NCBI RefSeq assembly: GCF_036346295.1
Contig: NZ_CP107819.1
Location: forward strand, 2,542,001-2,606,000
DNA: 64,000 nt
Origin: Streptomyces sp. NBC_00536
GTDB taxonomy: Bacteria > Actinomycetota > Actinomycetes > Streptomycetales > Streptomycetaceae
Direction of reading: 5' to 3'
Below, piece after piece: positions 8,852-19,471 of this stretch (positions are counted from its first letter, which is position 1; each line of letters opens with the position of its first letter). The position numbers and the translations under genes were made by a program. Below the pieces are notes generated by a model. That model did no database searches and was not told the origin of the DNA. It saw only the letters and a list, made by a program, of their open reading frames with translations.

Positions 8852-9286
8852 GGGGTGCCTCCTGCTCATGTATCGGTGAATGTCTTCGGCGGCGCGCGTA
8901 CGCGCAGCATTGGGCGTAGTCCACACGGACGCGGCGGATCGCGCAAGTACCCGGCGGCCGAGACCGTCGAAACGGTGACGATTACGGCCGTCTCGCCGCA
9001 ACTTTAAGCCTGCCCGCGCGAACCCCTCGTGATTCATCCCACACCATTGCGCCGCTTTCGGCACCTGATGGGGACTTTGGCACTTGTTTGAGGGACGAAC
9101 GGCCTTACGAAGCCGCTGATCGACTTGGGCGTAAGGTTGCGATTTGGCCGGACCCGCTTCCCGCCCCTTGAGTGTGGCCTGATATTCCAGCGGTTACCCA
9201 GCGGTACAGATGACGATTTCGGCCGAGCGGTAGACGATGGGAGCCGGCGAACCCAGGCACGACTCCCCCGACAGCGAAGGAACAGC
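8852..9286. other. 435-bp divergent intergenic region, DUF3052 / aceE
   Basis: No credible gene is seen. The stretch must hold the promoters of both divergent genes. It is less GC-rich near 9060-9150, which suits an aceE promoter, but I could not place convincing -35/-10 pairs. Confidence 0.5.
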
Positions 9287-12019
<2,733 letters not shown>

Positions 12020-12041
12020 CCGTCACGCCACCGTTTTCGAC

Positions 12042-12074
12042 GGGGGCGCCGGGGACTCGGTCCCCGGCGCCCCC
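12042..12074 (+). terminator. Strong terminator after aceE
   Basis: Perfect 15-bp stem (12042-12056 pairs with 12060-12074, gggggcgccggggac) with a 3-nt loop, 22 nt after the aceE stop. Confidence 0.85.
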
Positions 12075-12098
12075 GCGTCGTTCCTTACGATGCCCCGC

Positions 12099-12914
12099 AT
12101 GAAGGATCAGCCCGCGCAGCTCCGCTGGGAGCGTCACACCCAGCTCCCCCTGCTCGTGTGCGCGGTGGCCTTCGGCGTCGCGTACGCCGTTCCGATCATC
12201 GTCCCGGACGCGGACCCGTCGGTGCACGAGGCGTGCCTGCTGACGGAGTGGGTGGTGTGGAGCGTGTTCGCGGGGGACTACGCGGTGCGGCTGGGACTGG
12301 CCGCGGACCGGCGGCTGTTCGTGCGGACGCACTGGCTGGACCTGGCGGCGGTGCTGCTGCCGATGATCCAGCCGCTGCGGCTGCTGCGGCTGGTGTCCAC
12401 ACTGCTGCTGGTGGGGCGGCGGGCCCGGATGGCCCCGCAGGTCCGGCTGACGACGTACGTCGCGGGGGCGGTGGTGGGGCTGCTGATGTTCGGCTCGCTG
12501 GCCGTGCTGAGCGTGGAGCGCGACGCGCCGAACGGGAACATCAAGAACCTCGGGGACGCGGTGTGGTGGTCCTTCACCACGATGACCACCGTCGGCTACG
12601 GCGACCACTCCCCCACCACGGGCCTGGGCCGGGTGCTCGCGGTGGGTCTGATGCTGTCCGGGATCGCGCTGCTCGGTGTGGTGACCGCGAACATCGCGGC
12701 CTGGTTCATCTCCCGGTTCGAGCGCGACGACCACGCGGAGCGGCTGCAGGCGGCCGCGCTCACCGAACTGGCCGAGGAGGTACGGGCCCTGCGCGCCGAG
12801 GTCGCCCGGCTCGGCCGGGTGGCCCCGGGCGCGGGGACCGACGTACCGGCTCCGCACCCGGAGCCCGGGGCGGCGGCTCCGGCCGCCGCTTCGGCTATCG
12901 CTCCCACACCTTGA
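12099..12914 (+). CDS. Potassium-channel-family membrane protein
   Basis: 271 residues. The pore has the potassium selectivity filter TTVGYGD within WWSFTTMTTVGYGDHSP. Before it lie hydrophobic segments and a basic helix (LLPMIQPLRLLRLVSTLLLVGRRAR) resembling an S4 sensor with few charges. After the last helix a charged stretch (AERLQAAALTELAEEVRALRAEVARL) predicts a coiled coil, probably a tetramerisation handle. The ATG at 12099 is preferred over 12090: TACGAT (12086-12091) sits 7 nt upstream with no Shine-Dalgarno, the mark of a leaderless transcript. Its 3' end overlaps the convergent inhibitor gene by 20 bp. Gating is unknown. Confidence 0.85.
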   Translation: MKDQPAQLRWERHTQLPLLVCAVAFGVAYAVPIIVPDADPSVHEACLLTEWVVWSVFAGDYAVRLGLAADRRLFVRTHWLDLAAVLLPMIQPLRLLRLVSTLLLVGRRARMAPQVRLTTYVAGAVVGLLMFGSLAVLSVERDAPNGNIKNLGDAVWWSFTTMTTVGYGDHSPTTGLGRVLAVGLMLSGIALLGVVTANIAAWFISRFERDDHAERLQAAALTELAEEVRALRAEVARLGRVAPGAGTDVPAPHPEPGAAAPAAASAIAPTP

Positions 12915-13275
12915 ACGCCCTCACCTGGTAGGGGGACTGGGGCAGCCAGGTGCCGTCACCGGAGTAGGTCTGGAACTCCCCGGTCTCGGCGCACTCGGCC
13001 GACTGGTAGGTGGTCACCTGCCGTCCGGTGCGGTTGGCGAGGCCCTGCGCGTTCTTGCCCGGCGGCAGCGAGACGCAGTCGTTGGTGGTGATCTCGGTCA
13101 GTTCGAAGATCTGCTTCGCGCCCTTGAAGTCCGGGTTCGCCCAGAAGCACAGCTGTCCGGTGGCGCATGCCCCGAGCGGCGGCGGCCCGGCGGCGTGGGC
13201 GGCCGAGGCCGCGCCGGGGAGCAGGGTGGTGGCGGCCAGGAACACGGCGGCGAGCACGGTGGAACTCGTACGCAT
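12895..13275 (-). CDS. Secreted peptidase-inhibitor family I36-like protein
   Basis: 126 residues with a Sec signal peptide (LAAVFLAATTLLPGAASA, cleavage probably near AHA). The mature ~97 residues contain four cysteines and the beta/gamma-crystallin-like pattern CATGQLCFWANPDFKGAKQIF and NRTGRQVTTYQSAEC. This fits the Streptomyces metalloproteinase inhibitor group (I36), small exported proteins that block metallopeptidases. No target can be inferred. ATG 13275 follows AAGGAG at a slightly long spacing. Confidence 0.72.
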   Translation of the reverse strand: MRTSSTVLAAVFLAATTLLPGAASAAHAAGPPPLGACATGQLCFWANPDFKGAKQIFELTEITTNDCVSLPPGKNAQGLANRTGRQVTTYQSAECAETGEFQTYSGDGTWLPQSPYQVRAFKVWER

Positions 13276-13417
13276 GACGGGTCAACTCCTTGTGGTCACA
13301 AGGCACTCGGACGGGTGGCCCGGTGGGCCGGCGGTCCGTCGCGAGTGCCGCTGACACCACGCTGACCTGCGAAGACGGTCGGGCGGAAGACCCTCCGGGC
13401 CGGTCCACCCGGATAGG

Positions 13418-13453
13418 CGACAGCCCCGCCGGACGGGTCCGGCGGGGCTGTCG
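13418..13453. terminator. Long perfect hairpin
   Basis: 16-bp perfect stem (13418-13433 with 13438-13453; cgacagccccgccgga) and loop cggg. It lies between two divergent genes, where no transcript is expected to end, so it may insulate a small unseen transcript or have another role. Confidence 0.6.
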
Positions 13454-13631
13454 GCGCCACGGAGTTGACCCCTCCGGAGCGCCCGCGCCGACGAAGGCGG
13501 TGTTCCCGCCTGACACGAAGGTGTCATGGGCGACCGGGGCGAGCGCCTTCGCGAGGCCGGTGACAGTGACAGAGACAGCGCCAGAGACAGCGACGCAGAC
13601 ACCGACTGACACTTCACAAACGGCTCAACAA

Positions 13632-13644
13632 GACAGCAACTGTC
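13632..13644. promoter_or_regulatory. Candidate TetR operator
   Basis: Inverted repeat gacag-caa-ctgtc, 62 bp upstream of the tetR start, at a position suited to autoregulation. Inference only. Confidence 0.35.
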
Positions 13645-13705
13645 AGGTCGGTCACAGATACCCTGACCGCCCACCCCGCCCCGCAGCCCGAAAGAGGACC
13701 CCGCG

Positions 13706-14386
13706 GTGATGACCGACCAGCGGCCCGGCGCACCGGCGGCGCTCCCCGTACCCGCGCCGATCGCGCCCCCCGGCCTGCGCGAACGCAAGAAGCGCCGCAC
13801 CCGGGACGCCCTGCTGCGCTCCTCCCTCGTCCTCTTCACCACGCAGGGCTACGAGGAGACGACCGTCGACGAGATCACCGACGCCGTCGAGGTCTCCCAG
13901 CGCACCTTCTTCCGCTACTTCGCCAACAAGGAAGAGGTCGCCTTCGCCGTCCAGGACCTGGTGGAGTCCCACTTCGTGGCCGCGCTCGGCGCGCGCCCGG
14001 CCGACGAGGGCCCGCTGGCGGCCATGCGGAACGCGGTGCTCACCGCCTGGGACACCATCGAGGAGGCCATCGGCGAGGTGGTCCCGGTCGACCTGCACAT
14101 GCGGGCCTACCAGCTCATCGAGTGCACGCCCGCGCTGCTCGCCATCCACCTGCGCCGCTCCACCGAGCTGGAGGAGCGGATCGCCCGGCTCATCGCGGTG
14201 CGCGAGGGGCTCGACGTGGACACCGATCCACGGCCCCGGGTGGCGGTGGCCGCGTTCTCCGGGGTGATGCGGGTGACCGGGCGGCTGTGGGGGAAGGGCG
14301 AGGACACAAGCGTGGCCGCGATCCGCCGGATGACCGAGGACTACCTCGACCAGATCGGCCCGGCCCTGGCCGCCGACTGGCGCTGA
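13706..14386 (+). CDS. TetR family transcriptional regulator
   Basis: 226 residues. The N-terminal DNA-binding domain spans ~26-75: RERKKRRTRDALLRSSLVLF, then the helix-turn-helix TTVDEITDAVEVSQRTFFRYFANKEE. The C-terminal ligand domain is divergent and gives no clue to the inducer. Starts at GTG 13706 or ATG 13709 are both possible; AGAGGA lies 7 and 10 nt upstream respectively. A palindrome upstream may be its operator. The nearest genes are an exported inhibitor (divergent) and a hydrolase 205 bp downstream on the same strand, either of which could be a target. Confidence 0.92.
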   Translation: MMTDQRPGAPAALPVPAPIAPPGLRERKKRRTRDALLRSSLVLFTTQGYEETTVDEITDAVEVSQRTFFRYFANKEEVAFAVQDLVESHFVAALGARPADEGPLAAMRNAVLTAWDTIEEAIGEVVPVDLHMRAYQLIECTPALLAIHLRRSTELEERIARLIAVREGLDVDTDPRPRVAVAAFSGVMRVTGRLWGKGEDTSVAAIRRMTEDYLDQIGPALAADWR

Positions 14387-14591
14387 GCCCCGGGGCGGGC
14401 ACGGAAGGCCGCCGGGGCGCCCGCCGGGGGGCCGCCGGGGGCCCGCGGGTACCTGCCGGGTGCCCTCCGGTGCCCGATTCGTACCTGAACGGAACGGTCC
14501 CGCGCCCGTCAGTGACGGCGCCGCCCGGAGGCCCGTGACCCCTGTCACCCGGCGTGCCGCAGCCGGAAAAGGTCTCCTAGGCTGTCCTCCA

Positions 14592-15827
14592 GTGAACCTG
14601 TCCGGCCTGCACGGCCCTGCCTCCCCCGCCACCTCCTCCAGCCCCGGCGCGCTCCACGCGTGGCTCGCGCTCGCGGTGGTCTTCGTCATGCTGGCGACGA
14701 CCGGCTGGACGGCCGTGCACCGGCCCGAGGAGAACGTCTCGGCCCGCAGAGTGGCCCTCGCCTCCTGGTCCGGGGCCCGGATCGGCGGCCGCCCCGTACC
14801 GTCCGCCGACGCCCCCATACGCACCGTCGCGCGGTTCTTCTCCGAACTCGACGGGCCCGAGCGGGACCGGCTCGCCGACACCTACCCGCTGGTCGTCGGC
14901 AACCTCGACGGGGTACCCGCGCAGACCCGCTTCCGGGCCAACCGGCGCTCCCTCGCCCAGGCGAGCCGGACCGAGGAGAAGCGCGCCCAGGACGTGTCGC
15001 TGACCCCGGCCGACCGGGACGAGGCGAGCCGGCGGGAGCACCGCCTGGAATCCCTGGCCGACCCCGCGCGGCAGGTCCTCGTCTTCGACCCGACCGGCGA
15101 CGGCCTGGTCGCCGAGGTCTTCGGCGACCTGGACCGGGCGCAGCGCGTCTCGGTGATCGTGCCCGGCGTCGACACCGACCTGCTCACCTTCGAACGTTCG
15201 CAGCGCCGTTACAGCGCTCCGGTCGGCATGGCCGAATCCCTCTACGAGGCCGAGCGCGCGGCGGCTCCGGGCACCCGGACCGCGGTCATCGCCTGGGCCG
15301 GGTACGTCAGCCCCACCGGGCTCGGTGTGGACGCGGCGACCGGCCGGCTGGCCGCGCAGGGCGCCGTACGGCTGGAATCGCTGGCGGCGGCCCTGCCCGG
15401 GGACGCGTCGGTGGCGCTGTTCTGCCACAGCTACGGATCGGTGGTGTGCGGGGTCGCCGCCCGCGACCTGCCGCGCCGGGTGACGGACGTGGTGGTCTCG
15501 GGCAGCCCCGGCATGCGCGTGCAGAACGCCGCCGAGCTGGACACCTCGGCCCGGGTCTGGGCGATGCGGGACTCCGGGGACTGGATCGCGGACGTACCGC
15601 ACCTGGAACTCGGCGGGGTCGGGCACGGGGCGGATCCGGTGTCGCCCGCCTTCGGCGCGCGGCGGCTCTCGGCCGCCGGGGCGAAGAGCCACACCGGCTA
15701 TTTCGAGCCAGGAACCGGCTCGTTGGCGAACTTCGCGCGAATCGGAACCGGTTCGTACGGTTCCGCGGTATGTGCGACCGGGGACGACTCCTGCCGACGC
15801 GGAATTTCCGGTACAGAAGCTCCCTGA
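14592..15827 (+). CDS. Membrane-anchored alpha/beta hydrolase (DUF1023 type)
   Basis: 411 residues from GTG 14592. A single N-terminal hydrophobic helix (HAWLALAVVFVMLATTGWTAV) anchors or exports the protein. The hydrolase core shows VSVIVPGVDTD, VIAWAGYVSP, the nucleophile elbow FCHSYGS (Ser280), and a late His in GAKSHTGYF, as in the DUF1023 family of actinobacterial secreted hydrolases. The usual first Gly of the elbow is Cys here. No Shine-Dalgarno is present; TAGGCT ends 8 nt before the start, suggesting a leaderless mRNA. The substrate is unknown; lipid or ester cleavage is the family expectation. Confidence 0.75.
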   Translation: MNLSGLHGPASPATSSSPGALHAWLALAVVFVMLATTGWTAVHRPEENVSARRVALASWSGARIGGRPVPSADAPIRTVARFFSELDGPERDRLADTYPLVVGNLDGVPAQTRFRANRRSLAQASRTEEKRAQDVSLTPADRDEASRREHRLESLADPARQVLVFDPTGDGLVAEVFGDLDRAQRVSVIVPGVDTDLLTFERSQRRYSAPVGMAESLYEAERAAAPGTRTAVIAWAGYVSPTGLGVDAATGRLAAQGAVRLESLAAALPGDASVALFCHSYGSVVCGVAARDLPRRVTDVVVSGSPGMRVQNAAELDTSARVWAMRDSGDWIADVPHLELGGVGHGADPVSPAFGARRLSAAGAKSHTGYFEPGTGSLANFARIGTGSYGSAVCATGDDSCRRGISGTEAP

Positions 15828-15901
15828 CGCGCGTAGAGGGCCGGAAAACGACCCTCGCAGTCAGGGGACGCGCAGGCCTGCCGCCCTTTACGATGAGCCG
15901 C

Positions 15902-16762
15902 ATGGGTGACGTACTGGCCGGAAACCATGCCGTCTGGGAGTTCGACTCGGACTCGGTGCTCATCCGCTTCGAACGGGGGATGTCCGCACTGCGGATGCCG
16001 CGGCTCTGGCATGCGCTGGGGCAACGACGCATCCCCCACGAGGCGTTGTCCGAGGTGAATGTGACCGTGACCGCGGGAAAGCGGGACACGGTGGTCCTGC
16101 GTGCCGTCCCGCGGCCCGGAGCGGATCCGCTGATGGAGGCCGCCGCGGGACAGCTGAAGGACATCTGCGACCCGTACCGGCTGGTGCTGCCCGCCGACCG
16201 GGCGCCGCTGGCCGCCGCGCTGGCCGACGGACTGCGGGCCCGGCTCGGGCCGGACCCCGCCGAACCGGCCCCGCGCTTCCTCGTCGAGGCGCCGAAGCCG
16301 CCGCTCCACCTCAAGGCGTACGACGCCCGGGCGACGCTCGACGAGAGCGGGGTCAATTTCCGCTGGTCGCGGACCGGCGCCTCCAGCACCAAGTGGAAGG
16401 CGGGCGACCGGCATTACCCGCTGGCCTCGCTGACCGGCGTCGAATGGCGCTCGCCGGAGCAGCCCGGCGGGTACCTGCGGCTGCGCTCCCGCGAGGACGG
16501 CGACGAGGCCCCGGCTCCGGAGCACGACCCGGCGGTGGTGCTGTTCGCCCTCGGGTACGGCGGGGTGCACGAATCCCTGCCCTTCGCGGCGGCGGTGCTG
16601 GCGGCGGTACGGGGGCGGACGCCGGTGGCGGCCGGGCCGCTGGCGGCCCCGTCCCCGCGGGAGCCGGACCGGATGCGGCACCTCGGCGAGCTGCACGGGG
16701 CGGGGCTGCTGACCGATGCCGAGTACGCGGCGCTGCGGGACCGGTTCGCGCCGGGGGCGTGA
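15902..16762 (+). CDS. DUF4429 protein with C-terminal SHOCT-like motif
   Basis: 286 residues. Two related ~110-residue halves: AVWEFDSDSVLIRFERGM and the later KAYDARATLDESGVNFRW, each followed by a turn-rich beta segment as in DUF4429. The last ~30 residues (MRHLGELHGAGLLTDAEYAALRDRF) form a SHOCT-like helical hairpin, a module often found at the ends of membrane- or nucleic-acid-associated proteins. The role is unknown. ATG 15902 is preferred over 15893 because TACGAT (15889-15894) lies exactly 7 nt upstream and there is no ribosome site, as expected for a leaderless gene. Confidence 0.82.
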   Translation: MGDVLAGNHAVWEFDSDSVLIRFERGMSALRMPRLWHALGQRRIPHEALSEVNVTVTAGKRDTVVLRAVPRPGADPLMEAAAGQLKDICDPYRLVLPADRAPLAAALADGLRARLGPDPAEPAPRFLVEAPKPPLHLKAYDARATLDESGVNFRWSRTGASSTKWKAGDRHYPLASLTGVEWRSPEQPGGYLRLRSREDGDEAPAPEHDPAVVLFALGYGGVHESLPFAAAVLAAVRGRTPVAAGPLAAPSPREPDRMRHLGELHGAGLLTDAEYAALRDRFAPGA

Positions 16763-16828
16763 CCCCTGGCCGGGGGGCCGGGCCGGTGCCGGGCCGCTGC
16801 GCGGGGCCCTTGCGCCTGCGGCGCGGGC

Positions 16829-16940
16829 GTCCTCAATCGCCGGACGGGCTTGAGTTGGGCCCCCGGCCCGGGGGCGAGTGCTCCCCCGGTGGGTGGTGTC
16901 CTCAAACGCCGGACGGGCTTGGGTTGGCCCCCGGGCCCGC
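16829..16940. repeat. Two copies of a Streptomyces-type intergenic repeat
   Basis: Two direct copies of a ~41-bp unit (16829-16870 and 16899-16940) share the core cgccggacgggcttg, with few differences, in the 190-bp gap between two convergent genes. I recall similar cgccggacgggct repeats as common between Streptomyces genes; their function is unknown. Confidence 0.75.
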
Positions 16941-16952
16941 GGCTTGAATTGG

Positions 16953-18005
16953 TCAGGATTCGCGGGCCGTTGAGGTGGAGCTCATGTCGGGGTAGCGGTC
17001 GCCCTCGACCTGGGCGGCGATCGGCTCCAGCAGGGCGAGGTCGGCGTCCGTCAGGGTGATGCGGGTCGCCGCCGTGTTCTCCGCGAGGCGGCTCCGCTTG
17101 CGGGTGCCCGGGATCGGGACGACCGTCAGCCCGTGGACCGCCGCCCGCTGCTGCACCCAGGCCAGCGCGATCTGCGCCGGGGTGGCCCCGTGCGCCGCCG
17201 CGATCCGGCGGACCGGCTCCAGCAGCGCGGCGTTGGCCTTGGCGTTGTCCCCGGTGAACCGCGGCTGGTAGCGCCGGAAGTCGCCCTCCGCCAGCTCCGC
17301 GCCCGCGTCCGCGAACGCCCCGGTCAGGAAGCCGCGCCCGAGCGGCGAGTAGGGCACGAAGGCGACGCCCAGCTCCGCCGCCGCGCCGACCGCGCTGCGC
17401 TCCACGTCCCGGCTGAAGAGGGACCACTCCGACTGGAGCGCGGCGATCGGATGCACCGCGTGCGCCTCGCGCAGCTCGGCGCCGGTGACCTCGCTCAGGC
17501 CCAGGTGGCGGACCTTGCCCTCGGCCACCAGCTCCGCCATCGCGCCCACGGACTCCGCGAACGGCACCTGCGGGTCGCGCCGGTGCATGTAGTACAGGTC
17601 GATGACGTCCACGCCGAGCCGCCGCAGGCTGCCCTCGACGGACTCGCGGACGTACGCCGCGTCGTTGCGCACGGCCCGGAACTGCGGGTCGTCGGAGCGC
17701 TCGATGGCGAACTTCGTGGCCAGGGTGATCTCGTCCCGGTGCGCGGCGACGAAGGGCGCGAGGAACTCCTCGTTCCGCCCGCGCCCGTACACGTCGGCCG
17801 TGTCGAAGAGGGTGACCCCGGCCTCCAGGGCCGCGTCCAGGGTGTCGCGGGCCGCCGCCTCGTCCGTGTCGCCGTAGAACTCGCTGATGCCCATGCAGCC
17901 GAGACCCTGTATGCCGACCAGCGGGCCGCCCTTGCCCAGTTCGACCTGTGCGATCTTGTCCGCCGAGGCGTTCGAGGTGTTCGAGGTGTTCGAGGTGTTC
18001 GTCAT
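16953..18005 (-). CDS. Aldo/keto reductase
   Basis: 350 residues. An NADPH-dependent oxidoreductase of the (beta/alpha)8 AKR family. The tetrad is visible: Asp and Tyr in LFDTADVYG, Lys in ATKF, His in DLYYMHRRDPQ; the cofactor-binding tail shows VVPIPGTRKRSRLAEN. The pattern is that of the AKR13/YakC-like group that reduces aldehydes. ATG 18005 overlaps the MerR stop by 4 nt (ATGA), so the two are translationally coupled and probably induced together. The first residues are a Asn-Thr-Ser repeat encoded by a 9-bp tandem unit, absent from typical homologues. Confidence 0.93.
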   Translation of the reverse strand: MTNTSNTSNTSNASADKIAQVELGKGGPLVGIQGLGCMGISEFYGDTDEAAARDTLDAALEAGVTLFDTADVYGRGRNEEFLAPFVAAHRDEITLATKFAIERSDDPQFRAVRNDAAYVRESVEGSLRRLGVDVIDLYYMHRRDPQVPFAESVGAMAELVAEGKVRHLGLSEVTGAELREAHAVHPIAALQSEWSLFSRDVERSAVGAAAELGVAFVPYSPLGRGFLTGAFADAGAELAEGDFRRYQPRFTGDNAKANAALLEPVRRIAAAHGATPAQIALAWVQQRAAVHGLTVVPIPGTRKRSRLAENTAATRITLTDADLALLEPIAAQVEGDRYPDMSSTSTARES

Positions 18006-18427
18006 GACTGCGCCTTCCCCTGCTTCATGTCCGTGTCCGTGTCCGTGTGCGTGATGTCAGACGGTTCCGCGTAAAAGCCGATCTTGAAGTCCAGTACCGC
18101 GAGCGCGTCCGTCAGCTCGTCGATGCGCGCCCGCACATCGCGCCGCGTCCGTTCCAGCAGCTCCCGCCGCTCGTCGAAGGTGTGCTGGCCCTCGCGCACC
18201 AGTTCCGCGTAGCGGACCATGTCCGCCACCGACATCCCGGTGGCGCGCAGCTTGCCGACGAAGGCGAGCCAGTCGAGGTCCTTGTCGCTGAACCGGCGCT
18301 GACCCGAGTGCGAGCGGTCCACGTGCGGCATCAGGCCGATCCGTTCGTACCAGCGCAAGGTGTGCTGGGTCAGACCGGTCCGGGCCTCGACCTCGCTGAT
18401 CGTGTACCGCGTCTGCGTCAGGCTCAT
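18002..18427 (-). CDS. MerR family transcriptional regulator
   Basis: 141 residues. The winged helix is at the N-terminus (RYTISEVEARTGLTQHTLRWYERIGLM), followed by SGQRRFSDKDLDWLAFVGKLRATGMSV and a dimerisation coiled coil (ERRELLERTRRDVRARIDEL). No cysteine cluster is present, so it probably senses an organic effector rather than a metal. ATG 18427 has GGAGG just upstream; TAGCGT 7 nt upstream also allows leaderless initiation. It leads the MerR-AKR operon and should act at the palindrome at 18446-18462. The C-terminus is a Thr-Asp repeat from a 6-bp tandem unit. Confidence 0.93.
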   Translation of the reverse strand: MSLTQTRYTISEVEARTGLTQHTLRWYERIGLMPHVDRSHSGQRRFSDKDLDWLAFVGKLRATGMSVADMVRYAELVREGQHTFDERRELLERTRRDVRARIDELTDALAVLDFKIGFYAEPSDITHTDTDTDMKQGKAQS

Positions 18428-18434
18428 GACCTCC

Positions 18435-18472
18435 ACGCTAAAACCCTTGAGTGCACTCCAAGCAAGTAGGCT
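18435..18472. promoter_or_regulatory. MerR-type divergent promoter with palindromic operator
   Basis: On the minus strand, TTGCTT (18460-18465) and TAGCGT (18435-18440) are 19 bp apart, the stretched spacing typical of MerR-activated promoters. The spacer holds the near-palindrome cttgagtgcactccaag (18446-18462). On the plus strand, TAGGCT (18467-18472) lies 7 nt before the hydrolase ATG. One MerR site could therefore serve both units. Confidence 0.7.
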
Positions 18473-18479
18473 CGGCCGC

Positions 18480-19325
18480 ATGGAGAGCACGGAGATCACG
18501 GACAGCCTGCGGATCATCGACACCTGGCCGGTACCGACCGCCGCGGCGGCCGTCGTACGCGCCGACGGGAGCCTCGCGGGCGCCCACGGCCCGGTCGGCC
18601 ACCGCTTCCCGCTGGCCTCCGTCACCAAGCCGCTGGCCGCCTACGCCGCGCTCGTCGCGTACGAGGAGGGGGCGATCGAGCTGGACGAGCCCGCCGGACC
18701 CGAGGGTTCCACGGTGCGCCACCTGCTCGCGCACACCAGCGGCCTCGCCTTCGACGAGCACCGCGCGATGGCCCCCGCCGGGGAACGGCGGCTGTACTCC
18801 AACGCCGGTTTCGAGGTGCTCGGCGACCACATCACCAAGGCCACCGGCATCCCCTTCGCCGAGTACCTGCACCAGGCGGTGCTGGAGCCGCTCGGCATGG
18901 ACGCGACCACCCTGGACGGGTCCCCCGCCAAGGACGGCGTCTCCACCGTCTCCGACCTGGCCCGCTTCGCCGCCGAGCTGATGGCCCCCCGGCTGCTGGA
19001 CGTGCGTACGGTCGCCGAGGCCACCTCGGTGGTGCACCCGGGCCTCAAGGGCGTCCTGCCCGGTTACGGTCACCAGTCCCCCAACGACTGGGGCCTCGGC
19101 CTGGAGATCCGCGACGGGAAGTCCCCGCACTGGACGGGCGCCGGCTCCTCCCCGCGCACCTTCGGGCACTTCGGGCAGGCCGGCACCTTCCTGTGGGTGG
19201 ACCCGGACGCCCGCGCGGCCTGCGTGGCGCTGACCGACCGGCCCTTCGGACCGTGGGCGGTGCAGGCGTGGCCGCCGTTCACCGACGGGGTCCTCGCGGC
19301 ACTCGGCGCGGCCGGAGGCCGCTGA
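18480..19325 (+). CDS. Beta-lactamase-fold serine hydrolase
   Basis: 281 residues with the class C beta-lactamase/DD-peptidase motifs: SVTK (Ser47, Lys50), the Tyr-x-Asn motif YSN (Tyr106), and HFG (His230) in place of KTG. No signal peptide is apparent, so this is probably a cytoplasmic esterase-type member rather than a resistance enzyme. It is divergent from the MerR-AKR operon and shares its operator region; joint control by MerR is plausible. The start has no Shine-Dalgarno but a -10-like TAGGCT 7 nt upstream. Confidence 0.88.
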   Translation: MESTEITDSLRIIDTWPVPTAAAAVVRADGSLAGAHGPVGHRFPLASVTKPLAAYAALVAYEEGAIELDEPAGPEGSTVRHLLAHTSGLAFDEHRAMAPAGERRLYSNAGFEVLGDHITKATGIPFAEYLHQAVLEPLGMDATTLDGSPAKDGVSTVSDLARFAAELMAPRLLDVRTVAEATSVVHPGLKGVLPGYGHQSPNDWGLGLEIRDGKSPHWTGAGSSPRTFGHFGQAGTFLWVDPDARAACVALTDRPFGPWAVQAWPPFTDGVLAALGAAGGR

Positions 19326-19471
19326 CACGTTCGACGGCGGTGCCGTACGGGTGACACCGCCGGGGCTATGCACCCATCCGACCCGATTGCCGTGGCGCAC
19401 GTCCCGGTTCCGGCCCCCTCGCATCGATAGATTCCGGTTCCCAGCCACCGTTGATCATCGGGGAGAACCGG

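Larger units (their letters stand above)
13276..13705. other. 430-bp divergent intergenic region, I36 inhibitor / TetR
   Basis: No credible gene. It holds a long perfect hairpin (13418-13453), a repetitive gacagaga-type stretch (~13560-13610) and a short palindrome just before the tetR gene. Confidence 0.55.
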
